Numbered from the stretch's first letter, positions 35,223 through 43,413 are shown. The stretch: 64,000 nt of DNA from Methanomassiliicoccaceae archaeon UBA71 (GCA_002504405.1 DARO01000014.1:1-64000); one strand, 5' to 3'. A program made the numbers and translations. The notes: generated by a model from the letters alone, not told the origin.

Positions 35223-35396
35223 GTTGCAGTTCTCGCAGCAACCGGGGCGGTACCTCCCGCATGTCCCGTCAGAATCCGTGGGCCTGGATTCGGGTAGGCA
35301 GACCCACATGCCATCCGCGTGCCTGCAGAAGCGGCAGGTGCGGCACTTGCGATAGCTCTCGTCCATGGGCATGGTATCCGCAGGCTGGTATTTCAT
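35016..35396 (-). CDS. Small protein with two tandem Cys4 modules
   Basis: From ATG 35396 (AATTA-type box about 25 bases upstream). Residues 18-86 show an internal duplication, each unit C-x2-C-x7/8-C-x12-C-x2-Y-x-P (Cys21, 24, 33, 46 and Cys54, 57, 65, 78), which should bind two metals, probably zinc. After about residue 86 (base 35139) the frame is antisense to the DUF5685 gene and ends at a TAG, the only TAG stop in the window. The real protein probably ends near residue 86, so the 3' boundary is doubtful. Confidence 0.6.
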   Translation of the reverse strand: MKYQPADTMPMDESYRKCRTCRFCRHADGMWVCLPESRPTDSDGTCGRYRPGCCENCNSYEGGRCSRTGEEMFELDVCSWYDPSGSLRGPGLSVRKDVLDAGPGGGIAGDDLFGRLGDAVVHDVVA

Positions 35397-35448
35397 CGTC
35401 CCTATCGGTGAAAACTTAATTATCTCCTCCCGCTACGGAGGCTCCGTT

Positions 35449-36015
35449 ATGAAGGTCTCCATTGCCTACATGGGAATCCCCGGATCCAACTCGGAGCAGG
35501 CTGCGATAGAGTTCGCGGCGTCTATGGGCTGGGACGAATACGTCCTCCTGCCGCGGGTGGACTCCAGGGGCGTCATAGACGCGATGGACCTGGGGGAAGC
35601 GGAGTACGGAGTCGTCGCCGTGGCGAACATCAACGCGGGACCTGTGATGGAGACTGCTGACGCCCTCCGGGGCAGGGACGACATCGAGTTCGTGCTCAGC
35701 TCATGGGTGCCTATCCACCATTGCGTATTCGTCAAGGATGATTGTAATGTAATCCATGTCACATCCCACATCCAGGCTCTGCTCCAGACGGCGGACCATC
35801 TTAAGATGCTCTTCCCCGATGCGGATCAGATTGAGGTGGAGGACACGGCGATCGCCGCCAGGTATCTGTCCGAGGGGAAGCTCCCCGAGGGTACGGCGGT
35901 GGTGTGCAGGAGGAACGCCGGCCACATGTTCGGTCTGAAGATGATCCATGAGAACATAGAGGACCGCGCGGACAACATGACGGAGTTCCATCTCCTCCGC
36001 AAGGTGAGCGGATGA
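35449..36015 (+). CDS. Prephenate dehydratase-like domain, variant active site
   Basis: 188 residues, a lone PDT domain with no ACT or chorismate mutase part. It has IAYMGIPGSNSEQAA (for YLGPxGTFSxxAA), TSHIQALLQTADHL (for SHPQALxQC) and a final NMTEF where active enzymes have N-x-TRF: the catalytic Thr (178) is kept, the Arg is Glu. It could be a phenylalanine-pathway enzyme or a ligand-binding relative. A CTTAATTAT box lies 27 bases before ATG 35449. Its stop overlaps the next gene (ATGA). Confidence 0.7.
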   Translation: MKVSIAYMGIPGSNSEQAAIEFAASMGWDEYVLLPRVDSRGVIDAMDLGEAEYGVVAVANINAGPVMETADALRGRDDIEFVLSSWVPIHHCVFVKDDCNVIHVTSHIQALLQTADHLKMLFPDADQIEVEDTAIAARYLSEGKLPEGTAVVCRRNAGHMFGLKMIHENIEDRADNMTEFHLLRKVSG

Positions 36016-36548
36016 TTTCCGAGCAGATCGAGGAGGATGCCCGTAGGCTCGATGAGATCATCGCCGGCCTGAACAGGGATGCGGCACGCGCCAGAGCCGC
36101 CAGGGACGATTACAACAGGCAGGCCACGGTCCTAGCGGAGAAGAGGGACAAGCTCCAGGCTCAGGCGAGGAGGCTCTCTTCCCAGGCCGCCGTTTACAAG
36201 CAGCAGAGGGACGAGTGCAACATGTCCTCCAGGGAGGCTAAGCAGAAACGCGACGAATGGAACGACCGTGCGGCCAGGATGCGCGCGAGCGGCGGCCTCG
36301 GAGACATCGGCGAGGCCAGGTCACAGGCTCAGAGCTGGCACCAGAAGGTCATCAAGTACTCCGAGGGGGGGACTGCCGCCCACGAGAAGATGCACTCCCT
36401 GATGGAGGAGGCGGATAGGCTCAGGGAGCAGGCGCAGACATGCCATGAGCAATGCCAGCTGTGCCGCAGGGCTGCGAACTCCGAGCACGAGAAGTACATC
36501 GCCGCGGTGCGCAGGATCGAGCAGGTGAGGGACAACCTTCCGGAATGA
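36012..36548 (+). CDS. Coiled-coil protein, unknown
   Basis: 178 residues, nearly all charged or Gln/Ala helix with heptad character (residues 3-85 and 100-175), broken by a Gly-rich turn near residue 93-97 (ASGGLGDIG), so it should fold as an antiparallel hairpin. There are four Cys, three of them near residues 146-153. Such coiled-coil proteins are common in Euryarchaeota without known role. It is translationally coupled to the PDT-like gene. Confidence 0.7.
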   Translation: MISEQIEEDARRLDEIIAGLNRDAARARAARDDYNRQATVLAEKRDKLQAQARRLSSQAAVYKQQRDECNMSSREAKQKRDEWNDRAARMRASGGLGDIGEARSQAQSWHQKVIKYSEGGTAAHEKMHSLMEEADRLREQAQTCHEQCQLCRRAANSEHEKYIAAVRRIEQVRDNLPE

Positions 36549-37103
36549 TCAGTCCGGGAAAAGCATGACGTCGCTGCGCATTATCCTCATGAACCTGTAG
36601 GTGCGCTGCATCCCCGTCTTCGGGTCCGGAAGCTCCCTTGTGCACGCTTCCCTGTAGTTGCATTTCTCTAGAACACGGCCGGAGGCCTCGTTCTCGGTGT
36701 CGTAGCGTGCCTGGATGAAGATGTAGTCGGTGATGTCCAGTATGTACCTGGTGACGGCCCTGAGGGCCTCGGTCATCATCCCCATGTCCCAGAACCTCTG
36801 GCTGAGGCAGTATCCGATCTCGCAGTACCTCTGGGACGGGTGGTCCCTCACGGCCGTGATGCTCCCTATGGGCTCCCCGGTGGACTTCAGGGTAATGCAC
36901 CAGTCCATCGTCCCCGACGCGTACTCCGATATCCACGTGGACAGGGTCGAGCGGGTCTCCTCGATGTCCCTGTGCGGCCTCCATGTCGCGAAACGGGTGA
37001 CCTCCGGATCGGACATCCAGTTCCTGAAGCACGCCTCGGCATCCGCTCCCTCGAACCTGCGAAGAACCAGCCTGTCGGTCTCGAGCCGCAGGGTTCTGAT
37101 CAA
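36549..37103 (-). CDS. GNAT acetyltransferase, RimJ/RimL-like
   Basis: 184 residues with the GNAT order: LETDRLVLRRFE at the N-terminus, PIGSITAV and EIGYCLSQRFWDMGMMTEAL covering the acetyl-CoA loop, and a final N-E-A-S-x-R-V-L-E-K block. The start is TTG 37103: GGAGGTGATC sits at the ideal distance before it and the TTG overlaps the TGA of the isochorismatase gene. Longer frames further upstream are antisense-like and rejected. Confidence 0.87.
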   Translation of the reverse strand: MIRTLRLETDRLVLRRFEGADAEACFRNWMSDPEVTRFATWRPHRDIEETRSTLSTWISEYASGTMDWCITLKSTGEPIGSITAVRDHPSQRYCEIGYCLSQRFWDMGMMTEALRAVTRYILDITDYIFIQARYDTENEASGRVLEKCNYREACTRELPDPKTGMQRTYRFMRIMRSDVMLFPD

Positions 37104-37612
37104 CGGATCACCTCCACCTGCAGGGACTCCATGACGTCCAGGGCCTTCTGCCCCAGGACGGCGTCGTAGCTGGCCACGCAGTCCGCCCTCACCGTGATGC
37201 GCGCCTCGGGATTGGCGGTGCGGGCGATGACGGCATTGGCCATGACGCAGACGTTGGTGGCGACACCGCACAGCTCGATCTCGTCGTACTCCCTGAGGAT
37301 GCCGTACAGGTCGACACATCCGAATGTTCCCTTCTCCAGGACCGTGCATCTGGAAGCCATCGAAGCGACACGGCCATGCAACTCCCACCCGGGCGTGCCC
37401 CTGATGCAGTGCTCCACGGGGAGAATCCTACCTTCCAGGGTTCCAAGGTATCCCGGACCGTGGGTGTCCATGGTCAGAACGACGGGGTCTCCCGAGGACA
37501 GGTACGAGTCGATCCTGGACATGACCGCGTCCTCTATCGAAGCCGCATCCGCGCTGCCGAGCGCGCCATCCACGAAATCGTTCTGGTAGTCCACTACGAC
37601 GAGTATCCTCAT
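37100..37612 (-). CDS. Isochorismatase-like cysteine hydrolase
   Basis: 170 residues. The Asp-Lys-Cys triad of the family can be placed: Asp8 in VVVDYQNDF, Lys in VLEKGTFG, Cys in CGVATNVCVMANA. The D-x-QNDF and cis-peptide GVATNVCV are also those of nicotinamidases, so it may act on nicotinamide or a related amide. It overlaps the GNAT gene by four bases (TTGA). Confidence 0.87.
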   Translation of the reverse strand: MRILVVVDYQNDFVDGALGSADAASIEDAVMSRIDSYLSSGDPVVLTMDTHGPGYLGTLEGRILPVEHCIRGTPGWELHGRVASMASRCTVLEKGTFGCVDLYGILREYDEIELCGVATNVCVMANAVIARTANPEARITVRADCVASYDAVLGQKALDVMESLQVEVIR

Positions 37613-37628
37613 CGCGGCGGTCCAGCAT

Positions 37629-38150
37629 TTACACCTTTATGTTGATGTTGGCGATGTGCCTGCGCACGATGTCGTACACGAGGCTGTAGGGTATCCCGTG
37701 AGCTATCGATATGTCGACGCACGAGCTGCCCCTGCGGTACTCCCTGACAACAACGCCCTCGGTCGCCTCGTCGATCTCTGAGTCGTGCTTGGAGGCCCTT
37801 CTCGTGTCCTCGTCCCTGCCCACCGCCCAGTCCTTGGACGAACACGAGGGACATTTGCGTGGAACCTTGCTCCCTTTGGCGTTCCATGTGTAGTTGCACC
37901 TTTTGCAGGTGAACACCCTCGGCGGCACGTTCCATTGATGGGTCCCGCAGGATGGGCACCTCTTCGGGGTGCCGTTGTGAGAATTCCATGAATGTCCGCA
38001 CCTCTGACAGGTCACCTTCAGCGACGGATCGTTCCATTTGATGGAGCGACACTTTGGGCACCTCTTGGGCAGGCCGTCCTTGCGCGGCATCCACTCGTAA
38101 GAGCACCTTGCGCAAGTCAGCATCTCCCCCTGAGGGAGGTTCTGGGACAT
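37629..38150 (-). CDS. Triple zinc-ribbon protein with C-terminal helical domain
   Basis: 173 residues. Three zinc ribbons of about 32 residues (CARC...CPKC, CQRC...CPSC, CKRC...CPSC) share an xYxWxxx...PKRCPxC pattern. Residues 115-170 form a basic then helical part that may be a DNA-binding or dimer domain (REYRRGSSCVDISIAHGIPY looks like a helix-turn-helix). A transcription factor is plausible. TATTAAATATGG upstream of ATG 38150 is a clear TATA box. Confidence 0.7.
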   Translation of the reverse strand: MSQNLPQGEMLTCARCSYEWMPRKDGLPKRCPKCRSIKWNDPSLKVTCQRCGHSWNSHNGTPKRCPSCGTHQWNVPPRVFTCKRCNYTWNAKGSKVPRKCPSCSSKDWAVGRDEDTRRASKHDSEIDEATEGVVVREYRRGSSCVDISIAHGIPYSLVYDIVRRHIANINIKV

Positions 38151-38217
38151 GATTAGGGCTGGCGTTATACCATATTTAATACTTTTGTAAATTTTTATAT
38201 TGCTGGATGGTCGGGTC

Positions 38218-39240
38218 TCACCATCCGTAGCGGAATCCTAGCCAGCAGCCCATGTACATGCCGGCCAGACGGGGACGCCTGATCATCGCCGCGACTCCCC
38301 TCGCCAGCGAGTACCCCCGCCTGAACGGGTACATCGCATCCGCGATCTCTTCGTCGTCCATGCGGGAGAATGCGACGTGTACGTCCATGAAACGGCGATC
38401 GAACATCCGGGACCTCTCGACCCACCTTGCGTATGAACGGAGATCCCCCGCCTTCACGGCCTCCGCCGCCTTCCTCCCGGACAGCAGAGCCGCGCCTATG
38501 CCTCCGAAGCTCAGGGGGTTCGCCAGGCATGCAGCGTCCCCTATCAGCACGGCGTTGCCGCGGACGACCTCCGGCACCCTGCCGATGGGGATGTGGCGTC
38601 CGAGGGCGACGCCTTCCGGGGAGTACATGCCCCTGACGCCCCCTCTGCACTCGTACCCCGGGCTGGACGAGAAGCGCCATGTGTACGCGCCTCCCAATCC
38701 GCCGCCTATCTCGAACCCCAGTATTCCGCGGAAGTCCCCGGGAACCACCTCCGTGACCACCGGGACCTGCTCCTCGGGGCCAGTTCCGAATACGCTTCCC
38801 CTGACTATGGAGTGGGCACCGTCGGCACCAATGAGGTACCTGCAGCGGTAGACCTCCCCTCCAGCAGACACCTCGAAGCCCCCGTCAGTCTCCGCCACGC
38901 TGGAGACTGTCGCACGCACCAGAGTGGCAGACGACGCCGACCTCATCGACTCGAGCATGGACGGCCGGTCGACGATCGCCCCCTCCACGCCTATGTCGAT
39001 CCCGATGCCGGGCCCGGACAGCCTGAGCGTGCTGACCTCTGCCACGACCGGCGGCTCCGTCCCGGACAGCTTGAGCATCCTCCTGCTCACCGCCTCCCCG
39101 CAGATCGAATGGTACCTGCGGAAGGCCTCCGAAGACAGCCTCTCGATGACGACCACCTCCAGCCCGGAGCCCTCCAGATGACCAGCCGCGGACATTCCCG
39201 CCGGCCCCGAGCCGACGATCACCACATCAGCGTCCCTCAT
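38218..39240 (-). CDS. Geranylgeranyl reductase-type flavoprotein
   Basis: 340 residues. N-terminal FAD Rossmann motif VVIVGSGPAGMSAAGHL, the GADGAHSIVRG segment and a C-terminal LIGDAACLANPLSFGGIG are typical of the geranylgeranyl/digeranylgeranylglycerophospholipid reductase group. It is expected to saturate isoprenoid chains of archaeal lipids or quinone-like tails. Its ATG overlaps the cardiolipin synthase stop (ATGA), which supports a role in membrane lipids. Confidence 0.82.
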   Translation of the reverse strand: MRDADVVIVGSGPAGMSAAGHLEGSGLEVVVIERLSSEAFRRYHSICGEAVSRRMLKLSGTEPPVVAEVSTLRLSGPGIGIDIGVEGAIVDRPSMLESMRSASSATLVRATVSSVAETDGGFEVSAGGEVYRCRYLIGADGAHSIVRGSVFGTGPEEQVPVVTEVVPGDFRGILGFEIGGGLGGAYTWRFSSSPGYECRGGVRGMYSPEGVALGRHIPIGRVPEVVRGNAVLIGDAACLANPLSFGGIGAALLSGRKAAEAVKAGDLRSYARWVERSRMFDRRFMDVHVAFSRMDDEEIADAMYPFRRGYSLARGVAAMIRRPRLAGMYMGCWLGFRYGW

Positions 39241-40721
39241 GCTAGTAGCCTCAGCTGCCTGGACACCGCCATGCGGACCTTCATCTTCGTCGTGCGGGCC
39301 TCGTACTCCTCCAGCGTGTACTCCCTGCTCCTCTCCAGGTCGCCGAGGAATACCGACACGGCCTGGTCGGCTATGCGGCGAGAGTAGACCATGAGGTTCG
39401 CCTCGAAGTTCAGGACAAGCGACCTGTTGTCCAGATTGGCGGACCCTATGGAGCAGCAGTACTCGTCCATCACGATGAGCTTCTCGTGTATGAATCCGTC
39501 CATGTACCTCCAGATCCTCACCCCTGCCTTCATGAGCTCGTAGGAGTACGTCATGTTGTTCCAGTAGACGAACATGTGGTCCTTCTTGTCGGGGATCAGT
39601 ATGCGCACATCGACGCCGGACCTGGCCGCGTTAACAAGGGCCACCATTATGGAGTCGTCCGGGACGAGGTACGGCGTGGTGATGTACAGCCTCCTCCTGG
39701 CACCTGTTATCATCGACAGGTACTGCATCTGGACCGGGTTGTTCGGCATCGTGTCCGGGCCCCCCGACACGAGCTGCATCCTGTCCGCTCCGACATCGAG
39801 GTCCATGGACACGTACTCCCTGACCGGCCTCAGCGGGTCCCTCTTGGAGGAGTAGTGCCAATCGGCGCAGAACCTCCCTATGAGCGGCAGGACCCCTGGG
39901 CCGACGACCCTGGCGGAGGCGTCCCTCCAATGGCCCAGCGGGCCCTCCCCGAGGTACTCGTCCCCGATGTTGAACCCGCCGCAGTACCCTATCCTGCCGT
40001 CGATGACCGCGATCTTCCTGTGGTTCCTGTTGTTCTTCTTCGGACTGAGCATCAGGGTTATCGATGAATGGAACATCGCGTAGTGGCCGCCGGCCCTCTT
40101 GAAATCCAGGATGCCCTGCTTCGGACCCTTCCCGATGCCGAATCCGTCCGTGAGCAGACGGACCTCCACGCCTTCCCTCACCTTCCCGGTGAGGATGTCC
40201 ATCAGCTCGTTCCCGGTGCGGTCGTTGCGTATGATGTAGTACTCCATCAGAATGGTCTTCTTTGCGGACCTGAGGTCCTCGAAGAGGGAGTCCATCTTGT
40301 CCCGGCCCTCGGTGAACAGGGTGATGTCGTTGCCCTTGGAGTAGGACCACGCCCCGGCGCGATCCAGGGACTTCGCCATGCGGTAGACATCGGCCCTTCC
40401 CGGATGCTCCGCAAAATCGAGTTCCAGGATGTTGCTCTGGGCCTCCACCGCGTTCATCATCTCCCTGTCGGTGATGTTCTTCGGTGTGAACTTCCTGCGG
40501 TTGTATATCGTGCTGCCCATGTACATGTACAGTATGAGGCCCGCCGGGGGGACCAGTATCAGGACGATGAGCCAGGTGATGAAGATGCGCGGATCGTACT
40601 TCTCCATGAACATGAGTATGAAGAGCCCTATGATGTCCACTACCACCAGGAACATCACGAAGTCTGAGATGTAGTTGGTGTACGAGAGGAACTCGTCCAC
40701 CTGGGACTCTTCACCTAGCAT
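39237..40721 (-). CDS. cls: Archaeal cardiolipin synthase-like phospholipase D protein
   Basis: 494 residues. Two N-terminal membrane segments (about residues 17-65) with a basic stretch are followed by two PLD domains with HKD motifs: NHRKIAVIDG (about 235) and HEKLIVMDE (about 405). This is the layout of bacterial ClsA and of archaeal cardiolipin synthases that join two archaetidylglycerols. TATA-like GATAAATAAT lies about 25 bases before ATG 40721. It is the first gene of an operon with the reductase. Confidence 0.88.
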   Translation of the reverse strand: MLGEESQVDEFLSYTNYISDFVMFLVVVDIIGLFILMFMEKYDPRIFITWLIVLILVPPAGLILYMYMGSTIYNRRKFTPKNITDREMMNAVEAQSNILELDFAEHPGRADVYRMAKSLDRAGAWSYSKGNDITLFTEGRDKMDSLFEDLRSAKKTILMEYYIIRNDRTGNELMDILTGKVREGVEVRLLTDGFGIGKGPKQGILDFKRAGGHYAMFHSSITLMLSPKKNNRNHRKIAVIDGRIGYCGGFNIGDEYLGEGPLGHWRDASARVVGPGVLPLIGRFCADWHYSSKRDPLRPVREYVSMDLDVGADRMQLVSGGPDTMPNNPVQMQYLSMITGARRRLYITTPYLVPDDSIMVALVNAARSGVDVRILIPDKKDHMFVYWNNMTYSYELMKAGVRIWRYMDGFIHEKLIVMDEYCCSIGSANLDNRSLVLNFEANLMVYSRRIADQAVSVFLGDLERSREYTLEEYEARTTKMKVRMAVSRQLRLLA

Positions 40722-40866
40722 CCCCTGTCCATCGGAACTCCGATTATTTATCGGATTCCATGCACCTTTCGTGGACTGGCCACGATAAGCTTTGACGGAA
40801 CTACACAAAACCACTCTTCGGATTCAATTATGCAACCGTTAGATGCAATGCCTGGTTGAGAAGGAA

Positions 40867-40941
40867 TGGAGCCACCTACGAGATTTGAACTCGCGACCTG
40901 CTGATTACAAGTCAGCTGCTATACCGCTAAGCCAAGGTGGC
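40867..40941 (-). tRNA. tRNA-Thr (TGT)
   Basis: Cloverleaf on the minus strand: acceptor GCCACCT/AGGTGGC, anticodon stem GCTGA/TCAGC with loop CTTGTAA (anticodon TGT), T-loop TTCAAAT, CCA encoded (40867-40869). GGATATAAAG lies about 27 bases upstream of its 5' end. Confidence 0.95.
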
Positions 40942-41074
40942 AGTATCATGTCGTATCTCCGCCTCCTTTATATCCGTTTTCCTTGGTTGGTCCTCAGACG
41001 GACACGCACCGACACCATTATAACATATAATGCGTTGGCCAGCCACTACCTACTAAAATTCAATGGTGAATCCA

Positions 41075-41782
41075 ATGGCTGACACTAAAAGGATCGTCCG
41101 CATCGATTACAAGGCCTACTACGCCGACGCCGACAAGCTCTACGACACCACCAACGCCGACTGCGCGAAAGAGGCCGGAATCTTCAACGAGAAGACCACC
41201 TACGCCCCTCTGCCCTACATCGTAGGCAGCGGCAAGCTCTACAAGGACCTGGCCGATGCCATCGCCGCTGCTGAGGTCGGAAAGGAGACCGAGGTCACCA
41301 TCCCCTGCGAGAAGGCAGCTGGAGTCAGGAACCCCAAGCTCATCGAGCTGTACCCCATCAAGGACTTCTACAAGCAGGAGATCAACCCCTACCCCGGCAT
41401 GCCCGTGAGCCTCGGCAACCGCAACGGTATCGTCATGTCCGTCGGTGCTGGACGCGTCAAGGTGGACTTCAACAGCCCCCTGGCCGGCCACGACCTCATG
41501 TACAAGTTCACCGTGGTCGATGAGGTCACCGACCCCATCGAGAAGGCCAGGTGCATCCTCGAGACCGACTTCGGAACCGCTGACGAGTTCGGAATCGCCG
41601 TCATGGAGGACAAGGTCGTCATCACCGAGGCCGACGTCTGCAAGTTCCACGAGGGCTGGGCCGTCGCCAAGTACAGGATCGTCGCCGACCTCCGCGAGGT
41701 CTTCGGCCTCGACCGCATCGAGTTCGTCCAGGTATGGGAGTCCGCCAAGAAGGCCGATACCCCTGCCGCCGACTCCGAGTGA
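41075..41782 (+). CDS. FKBP-type peptidyl-prolyl isomerase (SlyD-like, long)
   Basis: 235 residues, cytoplasmic. FKBP core with insert-in-flap domain: YIVGSGKLYKDLADAI (active-site area), PYPGMPVSLGN and the flap return VDFNSPLAGHDLMYKF. A C-terminal extension of about 80 residues follows, as in archaeal long FKBPs. ATG 41075 has GGTGA four bases upstream. The upstream ATG 41063 has no such site. A CATATAATG box is about 50 bases upstream. Codon use is highly biased, suggesting abundant product. Confidence 0.9.
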   Translation: MADTKRIVRIDYKAYYADADKLYDTTNADCAKEAGIFNEKTTYAPLPYIVGSGKLYKDLADAIAAAEVGKETEVTIPCEKAAGVRNPKLIELYPIKDFYKQEINPYPGMPVSLGNRNGIVMSVGAGRVKVDFNSPLAGHDLMYKFTVVDEVTDPIEKARCILETDFGTADEFGIAVMEDKVVITEADVCKFHEGWAVAKYRIVADLREVFGLDRIEFVQVWESAKKADTPAADSE

Positions 41783-41825
41783 TCGCATCAGGATCAATAA
41801 AACCCCTTAGCAAACCCCTTACTTC

Positions 41826-42248
41826 TCACTCATACTCGAACCTGACATCCCGGACGGGGCCCTTCCTGAGGTTCTGAACCATCTCCGCCTCGAACGGACC
41901 TTTGTCCATGGACCCCTTGATGCGGAAGACCACCTCACGGAGGGATACGCCATCCGAGGACATCGGAACGTTGCCGCCGCTGTCAGTGTATATCTCCAGA
42001 ACGTTGGAGAGCCTCTCCACCGCCTTCAGGATGTTCAACGGCAGCCTTCCGGATTCAGTGTCGGCATCTATGTACAGGGTGTGAGCGGAAAGAATGTCGG
42101 GTATTGCCTTCGAGAAACCATCGTCTATGGCACAGCCGCCATGGTTCTCGGTAAGACATTTGACGCAGCCCCTGCACCTCCTTATCCCCATGCCCTTGAG
42201 GGACAGCGCCCCATCCTCTGGAGCGTCTGACAGAACCATGCCGTCCAT
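41826..42248 (-). CDS. Iron-sulfur flavoprotein-like, N-terminally short
   Basis: 140 residues. RCRGCVKCLTENHGGCAIDDG matches the Cys loop of NADPH-dependent FMN reductase / iron-sulfur flavoproteins, but the N-terminal GSPR-x-x-G-N-T FMN phosphate loop is missing. TTAAAATACATC about 24 bases before ATG 42248 suggests that this short form is expressed from its own leaderless start, not simply cut. It could be a diverged Cys-cluster protein without FMN or a decayed reductase. Confidence 0.6.
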   Translation of the reverse strand: MDGMVLSDAPEDGALSLKGMGIRRCRGCVKCLTENHGGCAIDDGFSKAIPDILSAHTLYIDADTESGRLPLNILKAVERLSNVLEIYTDSGGNVPMSSDGVSLREVVFRIKGSMDKGPFEAEMVQNLRKGPVRDVRFEYE

Positions 42249-42291
42249 GCCCCTGTATGGGCTGGGGATGTATTTTAATGAGGTGCGGGCG

Positions 42292-42444
42292 TCAATCGAA
42301 GAACGCCAGTATCGTATTCAGGTCGCTGTTGTTGGAGTTTCTGTACTCCCTCTCCCTCCGCCTGTCCCCGCGACTGCGCATGCACGGCTCGTTGAAGCGC
42401 TGTCTTGGCTCTGGGATGATCAGTGTCTGCTGATAGTATGCCAT
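42292..42444 (-). CDS. 50-residue Arg-rich small protein
   Basis: Starts MAYYQQTLIIPEPRQRFNEP, has a run of nine Arg/Glu/Asp residues in the middle (about residues 26-34) and ends ILAFFD, closed by TGA. AGGAGTGAAGG lies just before the ATG, and a TTATTATATT box with an adjacent inverted repeat lies about 60 bases upstream. These signals make it a likely real gene although no homologue is recognised. It lies directly downstream of the CARF regulator on the same strand. Confidence 0.55.
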   Translation of the reverse strand: MAYYQQTLIIPEPRQRFNEPCMRSRGDRRREREYRNSNNSDLNTILAFFD

Positions 42445-42500
42445 TTCCTTCACTCCTGCGGCCTTTTTGGCTGCATGATTGTGATGGATGGGAGAATATA

Positions 42501-42518
42501 ATAACAGCTGGATGTTAT
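42501..42518. promoter_or_regulatory. Inverted repeat ATAACA-N6-TGTTAT
   Basis: Perfect 6-bp arms, touching the TATA-like box of the 50-residue gene. ATAACAGC recurs at 43487-43494 and TGTTAT at 43435-43440, both upstream of the CARF regulator start. A candidate binding site of that regulator. Confidence 0.4.
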
Positions 42519-42581
42519 CTTTGTAATGTTAGTTATTTATGTTATTCAGCCTGCGATGACCCGGAATCGTAAGGAGGCCGG

Positions 42582-43406
42582 TCAATCGGTGTAGAAGGTC
42601 GATATAACGGTCTGACCGTCGACCGTGAGCACGTACCTGCCGCGGAGCTCATCCTTCTGGATCCAGCCGTTCTTCATCCATTTGGCTATGAAATCCCTCT
42701 GGTAGTACACAGCCTCGGTCTGACGCTGGTTGGATTTGCGATCGGGGTTCCCCTCGGTGTCGCGGTACCACAGGCCGGCATCCTTCAGGGCCTGGACCAT
42801 GCGGCCGCTTGTCACAGACTGCTTGGCGGAATTCCTCTCATGAAGTATGCGGAGGCCGCGGACGAGGTGCTCCTCAGGGATGCTGATGGCGTACACGGGC
42901 ATAGTCCTCGGGGGATACGTTGATTTGGTCAGGCCCACGGGCAGTCCATCCACATAGTACACGTCCCGGATCATGTCGGGGGAGACAGTGTACTCCTTCG
43001 TGTTTACGGAGAATGGGATGGTGCCCGGGACCATCATAGAGGCTATTGCCGATGCGGCGGAGTAGTCCGGGGATCCGGAGGAAACGTTGACAAAGATCTC
43101 GCAATCCTCCTCCGCCTTCCGTTCCGCATGTATGATCGACACCACGGTGCGCAGCATCACGGAGAAATCATTCACGCTGGCATTGTGCATCTCGATCTCT
43201 ATGGGACGGGGCGATTCGGCCTTGAGGCGTTCGCAGACCCTGTCGCAGAAGCTGGCATAGAGTCTGCCAGCATCCGATGCCGGATCCTTCACATAATGGA
43301 TAATGTGAATCTTGTTGATCTCGTAGAACAGAGCCGGTTCGACCACCTTCGAGGTCTCGAAGGTAACGCATGCTACCATGATCCTCTTCTTACGGCCAGA
43401 CGGCAA
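42582..43406 (-). CDS. CARF-fold HTH regulator (HFX_2341/DUF6293-like)
   Basis: 274 residues. Residues 7-180 form a Rossmann-like CARF domain: RIMVACVTFETSKVVEPA at the N-terminus and the ligand-loop IFVNVSSGSPDYSAASAIA (about 108-126), as in HFX_2341/Csa3-like proteins. Residues 195-270 form a winged helix (ILHERNSAKQSVTSGRMVQA, then DFIAKWMKNGWI). It probably senses a nucleotide. The start TTG 43406 is kept because it includes the Lys-Lys-Arg before strand 1. No CRISPR array or cas gene is near. Confidence 0.75.
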   Translation of the reverse strand: MPSGRKKRIMVACVTFETSKVVEPALFYEINKIHIIHYVKDPASDAGRLYASFCDRVCERLKAESPRPIEIEMHNASVNDFSVMLRTVVSIIHAERKAEEDCEIFVNVSSGSPDYSAASAIASMMVPGTIPFSVNTKEYTVSPDMIRDVYYVDGLPVGLTKSTYPPRTMPVYAISIPEEHLVRGLRILHERNSAKQSVTSGRMVQALKDAGLWYRDTEGNPDRKSNQRQTEAVYYQRDFIAKWMKNGWIQKDELRGRYVLTVDGQTVISTFYTD

Positions 43407-43413
43407 AGTACAT

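Noticed and set aside
34025..35419. 464-codon plus-strand frame over the DUF5685 gene
   Set aside because: Out of frame with DUF5685, Arg/Pro/Gly-rich, starts inside the Cys-rich peptide gene. A product of GC bias.
43389..43413. 7-codon ATG frame before the CARF gene as a leader peptide
   Set aside because: Too short and without composition or conservation evidence.
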